Source: Alkalibacterium pelagium (lineage in GTDB: Bacteria > Bacillota > Bacilli > Lactobacillales > Carnobacteriaceae_A). Taken from it: a DNA stretch of 64,000 nt. The stretch is from positions 1 through 64,000 of the forward strand of contig NZ_FNZU01000008.1 of the NCBI RefSeq assembly GCF_900109325.1. The letters run 5' to 3'. The notes beneath the pieces were generated by a model. The model saw nothing but the letters and a program-made list of their open reading frames with translations, did no database searches and was not told the origin of the DNA. Both the position numbers and the translations under genes were made by a program. Shown piece by piece: positions 25,380 to 34,865 of this stretch (positions are counted from its first letter, which is position 1; each line of letters starts with the position of its first letter).

Positions 25380-25409
25380 AAAAAGGATCCCCCATAAGGA
25401 GAATCCTTT
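25380..25409 (-). terminator. Terminator of the first chemoreceptor gene
   Basis: On the minus strand AAAGGAT (complement of 25403-25409) pairs with ATCCTTT (complement of 25382-25388) and is followed by further T residues (complement of 25380-25381). It lies 11 bases beyond the stop codon of the minus-strand gene. Confidence 0.7.
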
Positions 25410-25419
25410 AATATTCATA

Positions 25420-27045
25420 TTATAGAGAATGTGCGGCAGGTTTTCTTTTGAAGAAAGAATACTGATTGGGTTCGTCATTCGACTTATCTTTTTCTATCTG
25501 ATCCTTTTTACTTAATTGAAGACTTTCGATTAGTGGGTTCAGTTTTTCGACTTCGTCAGCCAAAGAACGAGCCAGTTCTGTTGTGTTTTTAATGAGTTGA
25601 AGTTGTCTGTCTGATTGTTTGTCAGTAGATTCGGTAATGAGTGCCGTTTCTTCAGCAATTTCCTGCATGAGATCGAGCGCCTGCAGAATCTGTCTGGAGT
25701 TCTCTGAAATGACGTTCGATGTAGAAGCTGTTCTATTGATATCAGAGTCAAGGGTCTGTACAGCTTCCAGAATATATTTAAATTTCAATTCTGTTTTAGA
25801 GACACTATCGAGACTGTCTGCCATTTTTACCTGTCCGGTACTGACCGACTCTCTTGCCAATGTACTGTCTGACTGTATTGTACTGACAATCTCTGAAACT
25901 TTACTTACTGCCTCATCTGTTTGAGTAGACAGTTTTCTGACTTCCTCAGCGACCACAGCAAAGCCTTTTCCTGCCGCACCAGCCTGAGCTGCTTCAATCG
26001 CAGCATTTAAAGCTAGCAAATTCGTTTTTTCGGATATTTCAGAAATAACGGTTATTATGCTGCTGATTTCACTGGATCTCGAGTCAAGTGAAGAGACGAT
26101 CGAATTGACCTGTTCATAAGCCTCTGCCAGGCGATGCATTTCTTCAGTCGTCTGTTCAACGAGACCAAACCCTTCAGTTGATTCTTTCGTCATAACTTTA
26201 GAAGAAGATACAATATTTATCGAATTGGCTTCTATTTCTTTTATAGAACTGGAAAAGGAATCTAGTATGCCTTGACTACTTATAGCCTGGTTAACTTGTT
26301 TTTCGGAACCTGAGCGAATACTCAACAGAGAGGTCTTGACTTCTTCACTGCTGATTTGAGTATCATTCGCGTTTGCTGAAAGCTGACGTGCTGTTCGATC
26401 GACCTGGGTGCTAGTATCTGTCAGCTGGCTGATGATAGATTGGATCGTTTCTTCGCTGCCTTTATTGATGGCCTCTAATGTCTTAACTTGCTGCTTATAT
26501 GATGCAATCTGCCATATAACTGCTCCGGCTGTTAGTAATAAGAACACTGCATGGATGAGGACCATGACAAAAGAGTAGTTTCCCGGACCATAAACAAAGA
26601 AGGTTGCGGGGAAAAAGAAATAACCGAACAGATGCTGAAATGCGAATATTCCAGTCATCAGGAAAACTAATGGAATCGAGTTATAGTAGGCCATAGTCGC
26701 CACAACCATGAAGATTCCAAAGTGATATTCGACAGCGCCAAACCCACCCATTATCATACTGATGACAGAAAAAGTCAGCGTGAGGGTAACTGTTAAAGGG
26801 ATCGTTCTGGCACTTGGTTTTACGTAAAACAGATAAATGGAGACAACTAGCAGCAGAAGGGGAAGAGCAAAAAAGAGACCGTTAACAATGCCGTAATAAG
26901 CAGGAACCTCCATTACAATTGCCTCACGACTTGAACTTCCATGAAAATGAGTGTCAATTAAAGACTGTCTGTGAAAAATATGCACCATGACATTCAAGCC
27001 GAATGTAATGCTTGCTAACCCAACCATTAACTTATTTTTATTCAT
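25420..27045 (-). CDS. Methyl-accepting chemotaxis protein with multi-span membrane sensor
   Basis: A 541-aa chemoreceptor. The N-terminal 180 residues form five or six membrane spans with no large outside loop and no Cache or four-helix sensor. Several histidines lie in or near spans ([22 protein letters not shown]), which would suit a bound cofactor, but that is only a guess. No HAMP domain is evident. A long coiled coil carries the signalling hairpin [20 protein letters not shown] with [15 protein letters not shown] at about residues 340-375. AAAGGA lies upstream of the ATG. A sigma-28-type promoter (27097-27122) ties it to flagellar expression. No cheA/cheW/cheY is in the window. Confidence 0.93.
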   Translation of the reverse strand: MNKNKLMVGLASITFGLNVMVHIFHRQSLIDTHFHGSSSREAIVMEVPAYYGIVNGLFFALPLLLLVVSIYLFYVKPSARTIPLTVTLTLTFSVISMIMGGFGAVEYHFGIFMVVATMAYYNSIPLVFLMTGIFAFQHLFGYFFFPATFFVYGPGNYSFVMVLIHAVFLLLTAGAVIWQIASYKQQVKTLEAINKGSEETIQSIISQLTDTSTQVDRTARQLSANANDTQISSEEVKTSLLSIRSGSEKQVNQAISSQGILDSFSSSIKEIEANSINIVSSSKVMTKESTEGFGLVEQTTEEMHRLAEAYEQVNSIVSSLDSRSSEISSIITVISEISEKTNLLALNAAIEAAQAGAAGKGFAVVAEEVRKLSTQTDEAVSKVSEIVSTIQSDSTLARESVSTGQVKMADSLDSVSKTELKFKYILEAVQTLDSDINRTASTSNVISENSRQILQALDLMQEIAEETALITESTDKQSDRQLQLIKNTTELARSLADEVEKLNPLIESLQLSKKDQIEKDKSNDEPNQYSFFKRKPAAHSL

Positions 27046-27096
27046 TCGATCATTCCTTTTAGTAGATTTCGAAGCAAACGCTAATTACAAATGTTA

Positions 27097-27122
27097 TTAT
27101 CGGATTCCAAGAGAAATCCTTA
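27097..27122 (-). promoter_or_regulatory. Sigma-28-type promoter of the first chemoreceptor gene
   Basis: On the minus strand: TAAG (27122-27119), a 14-base spacer and TCCGATAA (27104-27097), about 50 bases before the start codon. Spacing is identical to the hag promoter. Confidence 0.8.
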
Positions 27123-27213
27123 AGCAAATCTGTAAAAATTATAAAGAAATACATGTATACCGATACATAACAAGAGCTATTTATACGTGAATTGTATTTT
27201 AGGAGGAAGAACT

Positions 27214-28584
27214 ATGATTGAAAAGTGGAATCTTAATATGGAAGAAGCAAAGGTCTGGTTAACTTTAGGTGGAAGTGTTCTTTTTTCTTTTCTTCTGGCA
27301 ATCTTAGTTATTTCTCTGGATACGAGACTGATCACACTGATAGAATACTTTCCAGCGTGGACATTGACAAGTGTCGACTTGGCAAGAGAAATCCTCAGTC
27401 TACTGGCTGGTTCACTGTTCTCTGTTGCCACCTTTACTTTTGCCACTATGCTGACAATCGTCACACTGTACACGTCTAATTTCAGCCCTCGGGCAACTGA
27501 AAATTTTCTTCTTAATCGTGTTTCAATACAGACATTGGGTGTCTTTTTAGGCGGGTTTATTTATTGTCTGTCTTCTCTCTTTTTTATGAGAAGTTCCGAG
27601 GATGAATTTCTAGTCGTATCAGCAACTGTAGCCTTAGTTTATGCATTTGGTGCAGTTATTATGTTTACACGTTTTGTATACTCCAGTTCGCAATATGTGC
27701 AGCTCGAGAAATTGATTCATAATTTATATAGTGAAGCCGAAACAGTATATCAAAACTATATCAAACGCTTCGAGGATTACCGAACAGTTAAGCATTTACC
27801 TGAAGTAGAGTATATGTACACTTACACGATTAAAGCGAATCGAAGCGGGTATATTGAACATATTCATTTTGACTATCTGAAATCTATGGCGGTTGAGACT
27901 GAATCCTTATCTGAAGTGAAGATTCGCGTAGGCGAATTTGTATCTGAAGGAGAGCCCGTCGTGGAGATCAGATCTAATAAAAACATTGAAGATTTCGTTG
28001 ATCTGACGGAAAAAGTAAATCGGGGTTTCAGTTACGAGGAACAGAAATCTGCAATGTATGATCCGGATTATGCCCGAATAAAACTTACGGAAGTTGCTTT
28101 GAGAGCCGTCTCGCCTGGAATTAATGATCCTAATACTGCAATACATATTCTCCATTACAAATCTCTTCTAGAAAAACGTTTAGCCGCTTTACCAGGAAAA
28201 TATGTGCTTATGTGGGAATCTGATGAAACCTTGGAAGATAAAGAGGAGTCACCTGAATTGTATGAAGGTAAGGTTTTTTATCGGTATAATGATTTTTCGG
28301 AAGATCTTTATAAAGGGTACTGGCAGCTTGTATTTTATATGCAGAAAGATATTTCAGGTGTTCATGCACTTTTCGAAGCAGTCAAGACGATTGTCTATCC
28401 TGCTCATCCGGATAATCTAGGATTCATAAAGGAGTACAATGATTATCTTTATAATATGACCTCGAAAAACTTTGACGAACAGTTTGATTTAATGATAATA
28501 GAAAAAGATTACGAACGGATAAAAGCCATCATAGCAAAAAAAGAGAATGAGAATAAAGAAAGTGATAAAAAAGAGGCGGTCTGA
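27214..28584 (+). CDS. DUF2254 family membrane protein
   Basis: A 456-aa predicted membrane protein. ATG 27214 follows AGGAGGA at 27201-27207; a GTG at 27187 in frame is upstream of that site. Four membrane spans (about residues 15-37, 55-85, 105-125, 130-155) precede a cytoplasmic domain with the family hallmark LRAVSPGINDPNTAI. A segment around residues 205-265 (SGYIEHIHFD..., VGEFVSEGEPVVEI) looks lipoyl/biotinyl-like in fold. Function is unknown in this family. It lies divergently from one chemoreceptor gene and just before another. Its stop codon is in its own terminator loop. Confidence 0.85.
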   Translation: MIEKWNLNMEEAKVWLTLGGSVLFSFLLAILVISLDTRLITLIEYFPAWTLTSVDLAREILSLLAGSLFSVATFTFATMLTIVTLYTSNFSPRATENFLLNRVSIQTLGVFLGGFIYCLSSLFFMRSSEDEFLVVSATVALVYAFGAVIMFTRFVYSSSQYVQLEKLIHNLYSEAETVYQNYIKRFEDYRTVKHLPEVEYMYTYTIKANRSGYIEHIHFDYLKSMAVETESLSEVKIRVGEFVSEGEPVVEIRSNKNIEDFVDLTEKVNRGFSYEEQKSAMYDPDYARIKLTEVALRAVSPGINDPNTAIHILHYKSLLEKRLAALPGKYVLMWESDETLEDKEESPELYEGKVFYRYNDFSEDLYKGYWQLVFYMQKDISGVHALFEAVKTIVYPAHPDNLGFIKEYNDYLYNMTSKNFDEQFDLMIIEKDYERIKAIIAKKENENKESDKKEAV

Positions 28585-28596
28585 CCGCCTCTTTTT
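28568..28596 (+). terminator. Terminator of the DUF2254 gene
   Basis: A 13-bp perfect stem (28568-28580 with 28584-28596) with a CTG loop, A-rich on the left and T-rich on the right. The gene's TGA stop (28582-28584) sits at the loop. Confidence 0.9.
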
Positions 28597-28624
28597 CAAT
28601 GTAAACTATCCGACGTCATGGCCT

Positions 28625-28650
28625 TAACTTTTTAGGAAACTATCCGATAA
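28625..28650 (+). promoter_or_regulatory. Sigma-28-type promoter of the second chemoreceptor gene
   Basis: TAAC (28625-28628), a 14-base spacer and TCCGATAA (28643-28650). This is the same pattern as at hag. Confidence 0.82.
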
Positions 28651-28686
28651 TAACGACTAGGAATACTATAGAAGGAGTGTAATTAA

Positions 28687-30222
28687 ATGAAGACAGCTGC
28701 TGTATTGGCTCCAAGAAATAAAATAAATAAAGCTGAGTTGAATTTTACTATGAAAGAATCATTCAACGTAAAAGCAAACAAACTAATGACTTACATTATG
28801 ATTGGGATGGTTTTAAGTGCTTATCCTATCGTGTATTTGTTTTCAGTTATGGATTGGATAGATCAGGACAATTTCCTGGCATTCCTCAGTTATACTTTGG
28901 TAATTCTGGTACTGATGTTTCTATCTTTAAAGTTATTTGGTCAGAAACCATATGGAAAATTTATCACCATAGGACTGATGTACGCACTTCCTATAGCAAT
29001 AAGTTCAACCTTATATACTAGAACAGCATGGACCGTTTTGTTTCTATACCTGATATTGTCGTTACTTTATCTGGATAAGAAAGTTCTTTATCTCTCAGGG
29101 GGAATGGGTGCACTTAACTTAGGATTGATCATTGCACTGGATTATACAATGATTACTGATCCTGTAGAATTCAGCATCATGGCTGTGTTGTACCTGTTTG
29201 CTGTAGTAGGTGGATATCTGGTAGTTGCAGGAGGAGAAAGACTGATTGCTCAGATTGAAGAATCGTCAGAAGAATCAGAGAAACAGTCTTTAAATATGAA
29301 AGCAATCATTGATACTGCTCAATCTACCATTCGTCAGCTAAGACACAGTGTACAGTCATTGGATAAAACAAGTGCTTCGATCGTTCAAGCTTCAAATGAA
29401 GTGAATAGAGCCATTGAGGATATAGCGAGTTCAACTTCAAGTCAGGCAGAAGATACTGAAAGTGGGGCTGTTCATGTCAATGATCTAGGGACTATCCTTA
29501 AAGGACACTCAAACCAGATCGATCAACTTACGAGTAAAACTAAGGAAGCGAGATCATTGAGACAGTCAAGTATGGAAAATCTTACGTCTCTCACAGATAA
29601 TACTCAACTGAGCATCGAACACGTTAACGAGATCGAGACAATGATTCGATCAACGTCTGAATCAGTAAACAAAATCGAAGCTGCATCTACTGAAATTGCC
29701 AGCATTTCAGAGCAGACTAATCTTCTTGCATTGAATGCTTCGATAGAGGCGGCGCGTGCTGGAGAAGAAGGTAAAGGGTTCGCAGTCGTAGCAGAAGAAA
29801 TCAGAAAACTGGCAGAACAGTCGCATAAGTTTAACGAAGAAATAGCTGAAGTAATTACAAACTTGACGCGTCAGGCCAGTGAAGCTGTGGGTGCTGTTGG
29901 TAATTTAACGTCAATTACTAAAGAACAACAGGGAAGTCTGGATGATACCAACAGACGGTTTGATTCCTTATCAGAAGCCCTTATCACATTGGAAGAAGTC
30001 ATCAGTTCTGTAGCGGATGCAGGAGAAAAAATGGAGTCAAAAACTGATGAACTGATTGGAATCATGCAGAGTTTGTCTGCCTCTTCAGAAGAAAACGCAT
30101 CAACCACTGAAGAAATTTCTGCTTCAACAGGAACGACTTCCAATGACATTGCTCAGATATCTCAGGATATTCACGAAATCACGCTTCAAGTTAAGGAACT
30201 GGAGTCTGTTATCAGAAATTAA
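28687..30222 (+). CDS. Methyl-accepting chemotaxis protein with multi-span membrane sensor
   Basis: A 511-aa chemoreceptor with five or six membrane spans within about residues 35-185, short loops and no HAMP domain. The cytoplasmic part is a coiled coil with the signalling tip [20 protein letters not shown] and [18 protein letters not shown] (about residues 340-380). The C-terminus lacks a CheR-binding pentapeptide tail. AGAAGGAG precedes the ATG. The membrane part is unlike that of the first chemoreceptor, so the two should sense different stimuli. Confidence 0.93.
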   Translation: MKTAAVLAPRNKINKAELNFTMKESFNVKANKLMTYIMIGMVLSAYPIVYLFSVMDWIDQDNFLAFLSYTLVILVLMFLSLKLFGQKPYGKFITIGLMYALPIAISSTLYTRTAWTVLFLYLILSLLYLDKKVLYLSGGMGALNLGLIIALDYTMITDPVEFSIMAVLYLFAVVGGYLVVAGGERLIAQIEESSEESEKQSLNMKAIIDTAQSTIRQLRHSVQSLDKTSASIVQASNEVNRAIEDIASSTSSQAEDTESGAVHVNDLGTILKGHSNQIDQLTSKTKEARSLRQSSMENLTSLTDNTQLSIEHVNEIETMIRSTSESVNKIEAASTEIASISEQTNLLALNASIEAARAGEEGKGFAVVAEEIRKLAEQSHKFNEEIAEVITNLTRQASEAVGAVGNLTSITKEQQGSLDDTNRRFDSLSEALITLEEVISSVADAGEKMESKTDELIGIMQSLSASSEENASTTEEISASTGTTSNDIAQISQDIHEITLQVKELESVIRN

Positions 30223-30395
30223 AGTGCATATATTATAGAAAAAAATAGATAGTACATCAGTATGATTAATTTTTAAATTATCTAGATATTTAATGATTAA
30301 AGTATGATAAACTATACCTAGTTATACAATATACGTATTAAACTGCATAATTATAGAGCTGTTGAGCTGGTTATGTAAAAGGAGCACAGAATCGT

Positions 30396-31988
30396 ATGAC
30401 AATCATCTCTGGATGGGCCACTGAAATTATGAAAGGACAAGTGAATAACTCGCTTTATGTCGAGTATTTATTTGTGTTAGTTGCGCTGGGCATCTTGTTT
30501 ATTGCAACTAAAAACTGTTTCAAGCCACCATACATTTATTCAATCGTAAGTGATCCGCTTAAGTTTCCAGATGATCAGAATGAAAAAGCTATAGCTAATG
30601 GCTGGGTTCAGAAACTGAAAAACAAGCTGTTTTCATCTAGAGGAAAGAAAACTGAGTGGATACAGGAAATAGAGAAGAAAAAACATGAATTGAATCAAGT
30701 CAAATACTTCGACATGCTTACAAAGCTTCCGAACAGAGTGAAACTAATGAAAGATTTCCAGGAACGCTTGTCTATACATACGACGAGAGATGCAGACGTG
30801 GAAGTAGCCATATTTATGCTGGATATTGATCGATTCAGAATCATCAATGAGCTTCATGGGCGACAGGCAGGAGATTTGGTCTTAATAAAAATTACTGAGC
30901 GCCTTCGAACTCTTTTAGGTCAGCGAGCGGTAATTGCCAGAGAAAGTGAAGATGAAATATATATTCTCATAGAAGATGTAACAGAAAAACAGACGCTCAG
31001 TCTGGCTAGAGACATCATCGATTTGTTTACTAAACCCTTCAAGGTTAACGGATCGACCTTTTATGTTACTGCCAGTGTTGGAATCAGTCGATATCCTGAA
31101 ACAGCTCAGGATATGGAAGCTCTGATGCAGCAGGCTGAAATAGCCATGTACAAGGTCAAGAGAACCGGGAAAAATAATTACCACCTGTTCATGACTGATG
31201 ATGCAGCAGCGATCGAACGTAAACGACGAATCGAATTCGGTCTGAAGGAGGCTCTTCTTCATAATGAACTGTACCTTGTCTATCAGCCAAAAGTAAGAAT
31301 GAATGATGAAAAAATCATCGGTGTGGAGGCTCTACTTAGATGGGATCATCCTATTTTAGGCACTGTTTCACCAGCAGAATTCATTCCTATTGCTGAAGAG
31401 TCGGGCATGATCAACGAAATTGGCTACTGGGTCATTTATGAAGCCGTCAGACAGGCCAAAGAATGGCAGAAAGAGGATATGCATTTACATATTGCCGTCA
31501 ATGTATCCGCCATGCAGTTTGAAGATACCTATTTTGTTACTCGAATAAAGAATGTTCTGGAATTATATGAAGTAGATGCGAAAAACTTCATTGTTGAAAT
31601 CACTGAAAGTGTCATGCAGGATGTTGAACACGCGAACCGTGTCATTAAGGATCTTCATCACATTGGCGTCAACGTTGCGATAGACGATTTTGGAACAGGG
31701 TATTCATCACTAAGTGTTCTCAATAATGTATTTATTGATATTGTTAAAATCGACAAATCATTTATTGATCATGTTGTTTCCAAGGAAAACACTGCTTCAT
31801 TAGTCAAAACAATGATACAAATGGGTAAGAGTTTGGATTTCAAGATTATTGCTGAAGGTATTGAAAACATAGAACAATCGAACTTTCTTAAAGAGAATGC
31901 TTGTGAATATGGTCAAGGTTACTTTTTTAGTAAACCTGTGTCACCAGCTGAGGTCACTAGACTAACTAAACTTAAATTACAAAACTGA
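30396..31988 (+). CDS. EAL-domain c-di-GMP phosphodiesterase with degenerate GGDEF domain
   Basis: A 530-aa protein with one N-terminal membrane span (about residues 18-38), a GGDEF-fold domain (about 100-260) and an EAL domain (about 280-528). The GGDEF motif is replaced by SEDEI (residues 184-188), so cyclase activity is not expected; the domain may bind GTP as a regulator. The EAL domain looks active: EAL at 311-313, NVSAMQF, VEITES, AIDDFGTGYSSL and IIAEGIE are all present. A Shine-Dalgarno AAAGGAG precedes the ATG. The 173-base gap before it holds no sigma-28 box; a weak sigma-A pair TTAATG/TATACC may serve it. The cyclase gene follows after a terminator. Confidence 0.93.
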   Translation: MTIISGWATEIMKGQVNNSLYVEYLFVLVALGILFIATKNCFKPPYIYSIVSDPLKFPDDQNEKAIANGWVQKLKNKLFSSRGKKTEWIQEIEKKKHELNQVKYFDMLTKLPNRVKLMKDFQERLSIHTTRDADVEVAIFMLDIDRFRIINELHGRQAGDLVLIKITERLRTLLGQRAVIARESEDEIYILIEDVTEKQTLSLARDIIDLFTKPFKVNGSTFYVTASVGISRYPETAQDMEALMQQAEIAMYKVKRTGKNNYHLFMTDDAAAIERKRRIEFGLKEALLHNELYLVYQPKVRMNDEKIIGVEALLRWDHPILGTVSPAEFIPIAEESGMINEIGYWVIYEAVRQAKEWQKEDMHLHIAVNVSAMQFEDTYFVTRIKNVLELYEVDAKNFIVEITESVMQDVEHANRVIKDLHHIGVNVAIDDFGTGYSSLSVLNNVFIDIVKIDKSFIDHVVSKENTASLVKTMIQMGKSLDFKIIAEGIENIEQSNFLKENACEYGQGYFFSKPVSPAEVTRLTKLKLQN

Positions 31989-32002
31989 ACAGATTAAAGA
32001 TG

Positions 32003-32063
32003 CTCAATAAAAGAAGTCTCATGATGTTAATATACGTCTGACTAATTTTGTTGAGTGTTTTTT
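32003..32063 (+). terminator. Terminator after the EAL gene
   Basis: CTCAATAAAA (32003-32012) pairs with TTTTGTTGAG (32046-32055, one G-U) across a long loop and is followed by TG and six T residues. It separates the phosphodiesterase transcript from the cyclase/pilus transcript. Confidence 0.65.
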
Positions 32064-32295
32064 ATTAATATTTGTTATAAGTGAACAAAATAGCACAAAA
32101 GTTTTCATCTATCTTAACAATTAATATAAGGTTAACTAGAAAATGTACAGGTTGTTTTTAATGTTTCAATTCATATTAAGCCTTTACATCCGAACAGATA
32201 TTTTGAATTAAGAATAATTGACGGACTTAATATTTATAGATAAACTAGCTTTAATGAAAAAATTCTAAAAATAATTTAATGTTGGAGGAAACAGC
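32064..32295. promoter_or_regulatory. AT-rich upstream region of the cyclase-pilus operon
   Basis: No gene. A candidate sigma-A promoter is TTGACG (32218-32223), a 17-base spacer and TAAACT (32241-32246), giving a leader of about 45 bases before the ATG at 32296. No c-di-GMP riboswitch consensus was recognised. Confidence 0.55.
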
Positions 32296-34029
32296 ATGGT
32301 ATCAGTAAAGAAAAAAGGGGGCATATGGCTCTCGTTCTTCATCCTTTCTCCTTTGATTTTTTATCTGGCTTTACCGACGTTTTCTCTGGAACAGGTATGG
32401 TCTGTAGACTATATGTTTTTTGTTATGCTTTGTCTGTTAGTCTCCTTTTATCCAATACATACTGAAAAATCAATTTTATTTCTAACAAATGGAGTCTCAG
32501 TAGCCGTATTTATTATTTATGGATTATTTGCAGAAATTGTTGTAACCACCCTGGCTTTACTTGCATTAATGCTGCGTTCTAATATAAAAAGCGATGAACA
32601 TTACCGGTATCCCCTTAACCTGCTCATGTTTCAGCTTCTATCATTAGTGTCGGCATTTGCTTATTACACTGTTTTACCTATGGTATCAGATGGCGGGATG
32701 TCTAGTTTCAGTTTAACTGCACTTATTATTTATATGCTGGTACATCTTGGATTCAACCAGATTGCTATGTACTGCATAAACCGCTATTTATTCAATGTAA
32801 AAGAAACTGAACTGATAGATGAAGATTTTAAGTTCTCGTTCTATACCAGTCTATTTATTGTCCCATTATCATTTATACTTATTTACTTATTTGAAGAACT
32901 TCATTTAAACGGAATCGTGATCGGAGCTATTCCATTCCTGACTATAACAGTAGGGATGAATGTGTTCTTCAAAAACCAGATGAACAATACGTATTTAAAG
33001 AAAGTCAACGTTCTCGCTCAAGAGCTGACGGAGAAGAAAAAACGAAGCGAGGTCATTGAAACCTACCTTAGGTCACTAGCGCATATTTTTCCTGTAGATG
33101 CTCTGTCTTACTTTAATGTTTCAAATGACGGTGAGGTTAGACGAACAGTTGTGTTTAAAGAGAACCTGGGTATTGAAGAGTTAAATGAACCTTTCAGTAT
33201 TTCAGAAAAGTCTATACTGAACAATGCTATTCTTAATAGAACAATTATCTATTATAATCGAGCAGCTGACTGGCGTATACACTGTATAAATGATATCTGC
33301 TATCACGCGGAAAGCGCCATGGTATTACCCGTGACCTTACGTGAAGATGTAGCAGGACTCATACTAATCAGTCACAAGACTAAGTTTATGTATAACGACA
33401 TGATTGTTTCGCTTATAAGGATTTTGCATCAGTATTTCTCAATAGCTCTGGATAATGCACATCAGTATGAACTGTTGGAAGAAAACAGTGAAACAGACTA
33501 CTTGACAGGACTGACTAATCTAAAAGGGTTTTCTAAACAACTCGAAAAAGTTATCAGTGAAGAAAACACCTGTGTGTCGCTAATCGTCATGGATCTTGAT
33601 CATTTTAAGAAAACTAATGACACTTATGGACACGAAGCAGGAAACGAAGTGCTCAGACAAGTGGCCCGTCTGCTTGAAAGGTTGACTGATATGGGCCTTA
33701 CTGTCGCACGTTATGGAGGAGAAGAGTTTATTGTCCTGCTGCCTGATTACAGCAAAAATGAAGCCAGGATAATAGCAGAAGACATAAGAAGGAAAATTGA
33801 GTCGGCTGCTTTTACTGTACAGCAATCAATTAAGAGCAGTAAACCAGTCATTATCCCTACAACTGCAAGTTTAGGTGTAGCCACCTATCCAATAGACTGC
33901 AGTCGAGCAGATGAATTGATTACTGTTGCAGATAAGGCCATGTATATTGGCTCAAAACAAAAGGGGCGTAACCGTGTGACCATTGCCCGTAAAGGAAGAA
34001 ACAGTTATGAAGTTAAGAAAATTTTCTGA
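32296..34029 (+). CDS. Diguanylate cyclase (membrane, GAF-like, GGDEF)
   Basis: A 577-aa protein with an N-terminal membrane sensor of about six to eight spans (residues 10-225), a middle GAF-like region (about 245-395) and a C-terminal GGDEF domain (about 400-565). The active-site motif is intact as GGEEF (474-478), preceded by MDLDHFKKTNDTYGHEAGNE, so c-di-GMP synthesis is expected. The RxxD inhibitory site is not at its usual distance before GGEEF, so product inhibition may be absent. GGAGG precedes the ATG. The gene overlaps the first minor pilin gene by 23 bases, making it the first gene of the pilus operon. Confidence 0.93.
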   Translation: MVSVKKKGGIWLSFFILSPLIFYLALPTFSLEQVWSVDYMFFVMLCLLVSFYPIHTEKSILFLTNGVSVAVFIIYGLFAEIVVTTLALLALMLRSNIKSDEHYRYPLNLLMFQLLSLVSAFAYYTVLPMVSDGGMSSFSLTALIIYMLVHLGFNQIAMYCINRYLFNVKETELIDEDFKFSFYTSLFIVPLSFILIYLFEELHLNGIVIGAIPFLTITVGMNVFFKNQMNNTYLKKVNVLAQELTEKKKRSEVIETYLRSLAHIFPVDALSYFNVSNDGEVRRTVVFKENLGIEELNEPFSISEKSILNNAILNRTIIYYNRAADWRIHCINDICYHAESAMVLPVTLREDVAGLILISHKTKFMYNDMIVSLIRILHQYFSIALDNAHQYELLEENSETDYLTGLTNLKGFSKQLEKVISEENTCVSLIVMDLDHFKKTNDTYGHEAGNEVLRQVARLLERLTDMGLTVARYGGEEFIVLLPDYSKNEARIIAEDIRRKIESAAFTVQQSIKSSKPVIIPTTASLGVATYPIDCSRADELITVADKAMYIGSKQKGRNRVTIARKGRNSYEVKKIF

Positions 34030-34438
34030 ACTAAATAAAGACACTGGAACGACACTCGTTGAACTTCTTGCAGCGATTGCTATTCTATCATTGATCGTTA
34101 CGGCATTTTTAGCGTTCTTTATTCAAGGTGCCCGAACAAACACAAGGGCAGGCGATGTAAATGAAGCGACTTTCATCGCTCAGGAACAGATGGAAGAGAT
34201 GGTTCATTTTTCGCAGACACTGACTATTGATGAGCTGAAAATAGTGGAAGGATTCTCTGAACGTTCCGGAGTACTGAGTCGTCCGTTCAACGAGTCAGAA
34301 TACAGTGGAGATATACGTGTTTTTAAAGTTGAAGATTCAGATTCCCTTTATACAGTGATAGTGACTTTAACAAAAGACAACAGGCCCCAGGCCATCCTTG
34401 AAAACCGACTACCATTTAGAGTGGGGGATGCAGAATGA
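34007..34438 (+). CDS. Type IV pilin-like minor pilin (PilV-like)
   Basis: A 143-aa prepilin. ATG 34007 has AAAGGAAG at 33991-33998; an in-frame GTG at 33983 would extend deeper into the cyclase gene. The prepilin peptidase site is DTG/TTLVELL, with Glu at position +5, then a hydrophobic helix AAIAILSLIVTAFLAFFI. The rest is short and soluble. It overlaps the cyclase gene by 23 bases and the next pilin gene by 4. Confidence 0.85.
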   Translation: MKLRKFSELNKDTGTTLVELLAAIAILSLIVTAFLAFFIQGARTNTRAGDVNEATFIAQEQMEEMVHFSQTLTIDELKIVEGFSERSGVLSRPFNESEYSGDIRVFKVEDSDSLYTVIVTLTKDNRPQAILENRLPFRVGDAE

Positions 34439-34860
34439 TGAGCCGATTAAAAGCTGAAGAAGGTATAACACTCGTTGAACTGCTTGCAAGTATCGCTATT
34501 CTATCAATAGTCATTCTACTGGTCGGCTCTGTGCACATATTTGGACAGACACAGTTTATCAGCCAGACTGAGACTGCCAGCCAGTCAAATGATTTGAGGT
34601 ACAGTTTGTCTTTAGTATCAAGAGATGTACGGCAAGCAGGAGTGGTCGAGGAAATTGGTGAAAGAACTTATTTGGTTGGAGAGTACACGTATTCATTTCA
34701 GAAACCTAGTCTCTTCAGAAATGGTGAAAGACTCTCCAGCAAGGTAGATGATTTCAAAATTATACCGACAGAAGACCATGCTGAAATAATAATTAAAAGC
34801 ACAACCAATCGACAAGCACAAGATGAATCCTATCATACGACCATTTACTTCAGGAGGTGA
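34435..34860 (+). CDS. Type IV pilin-like minor pilin (PilW/ComGF-like)
   Basis: A 141-aa prepilin starting within the previous stop codon (ATGATGA). The cleavage site is EEG/ITLVELL with Glu +5, followed by ASIAILSIVILLVGSVHIFG. The mature part has SRDVRQAG and short beta strands, as in PilW-type minor pilins. Its last two codons (AGG AGG) double as the ribosome-binding site of the next gene. Confidence 0.83.
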   Translation: MMSRLKAEEGITLVELLASIAILSIVILLVGSVHIFGQTQFISQTETASQSNDLRYSLSLVSRDVRQAGVVEEIGERTYLVGEYTYSFQKPSLFRNGERLSSKVDDFKIIPTEDHAEIIIKSTTNRQAQDESYHTTIYFRR

Positions 34861-34865
34861 GCAGT

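Noticed and set aside
25210-25395. A 61-codon open frame on the minus strand in the gap after the flagellar operon
   Set aside because: It covers the 52-bp repeat units, lacks a ribosome-binding site and shows no similarity that I recognise.
32064-32295. c-di-GMP riboswitch before the cyclase/pilus operon, or before the major pilin at 40204-40450
   Set aside because: Neither region shows GEMM-type conserved blocks. The regulatory idea is therefore limited to protein-level c-di-GMP binding.
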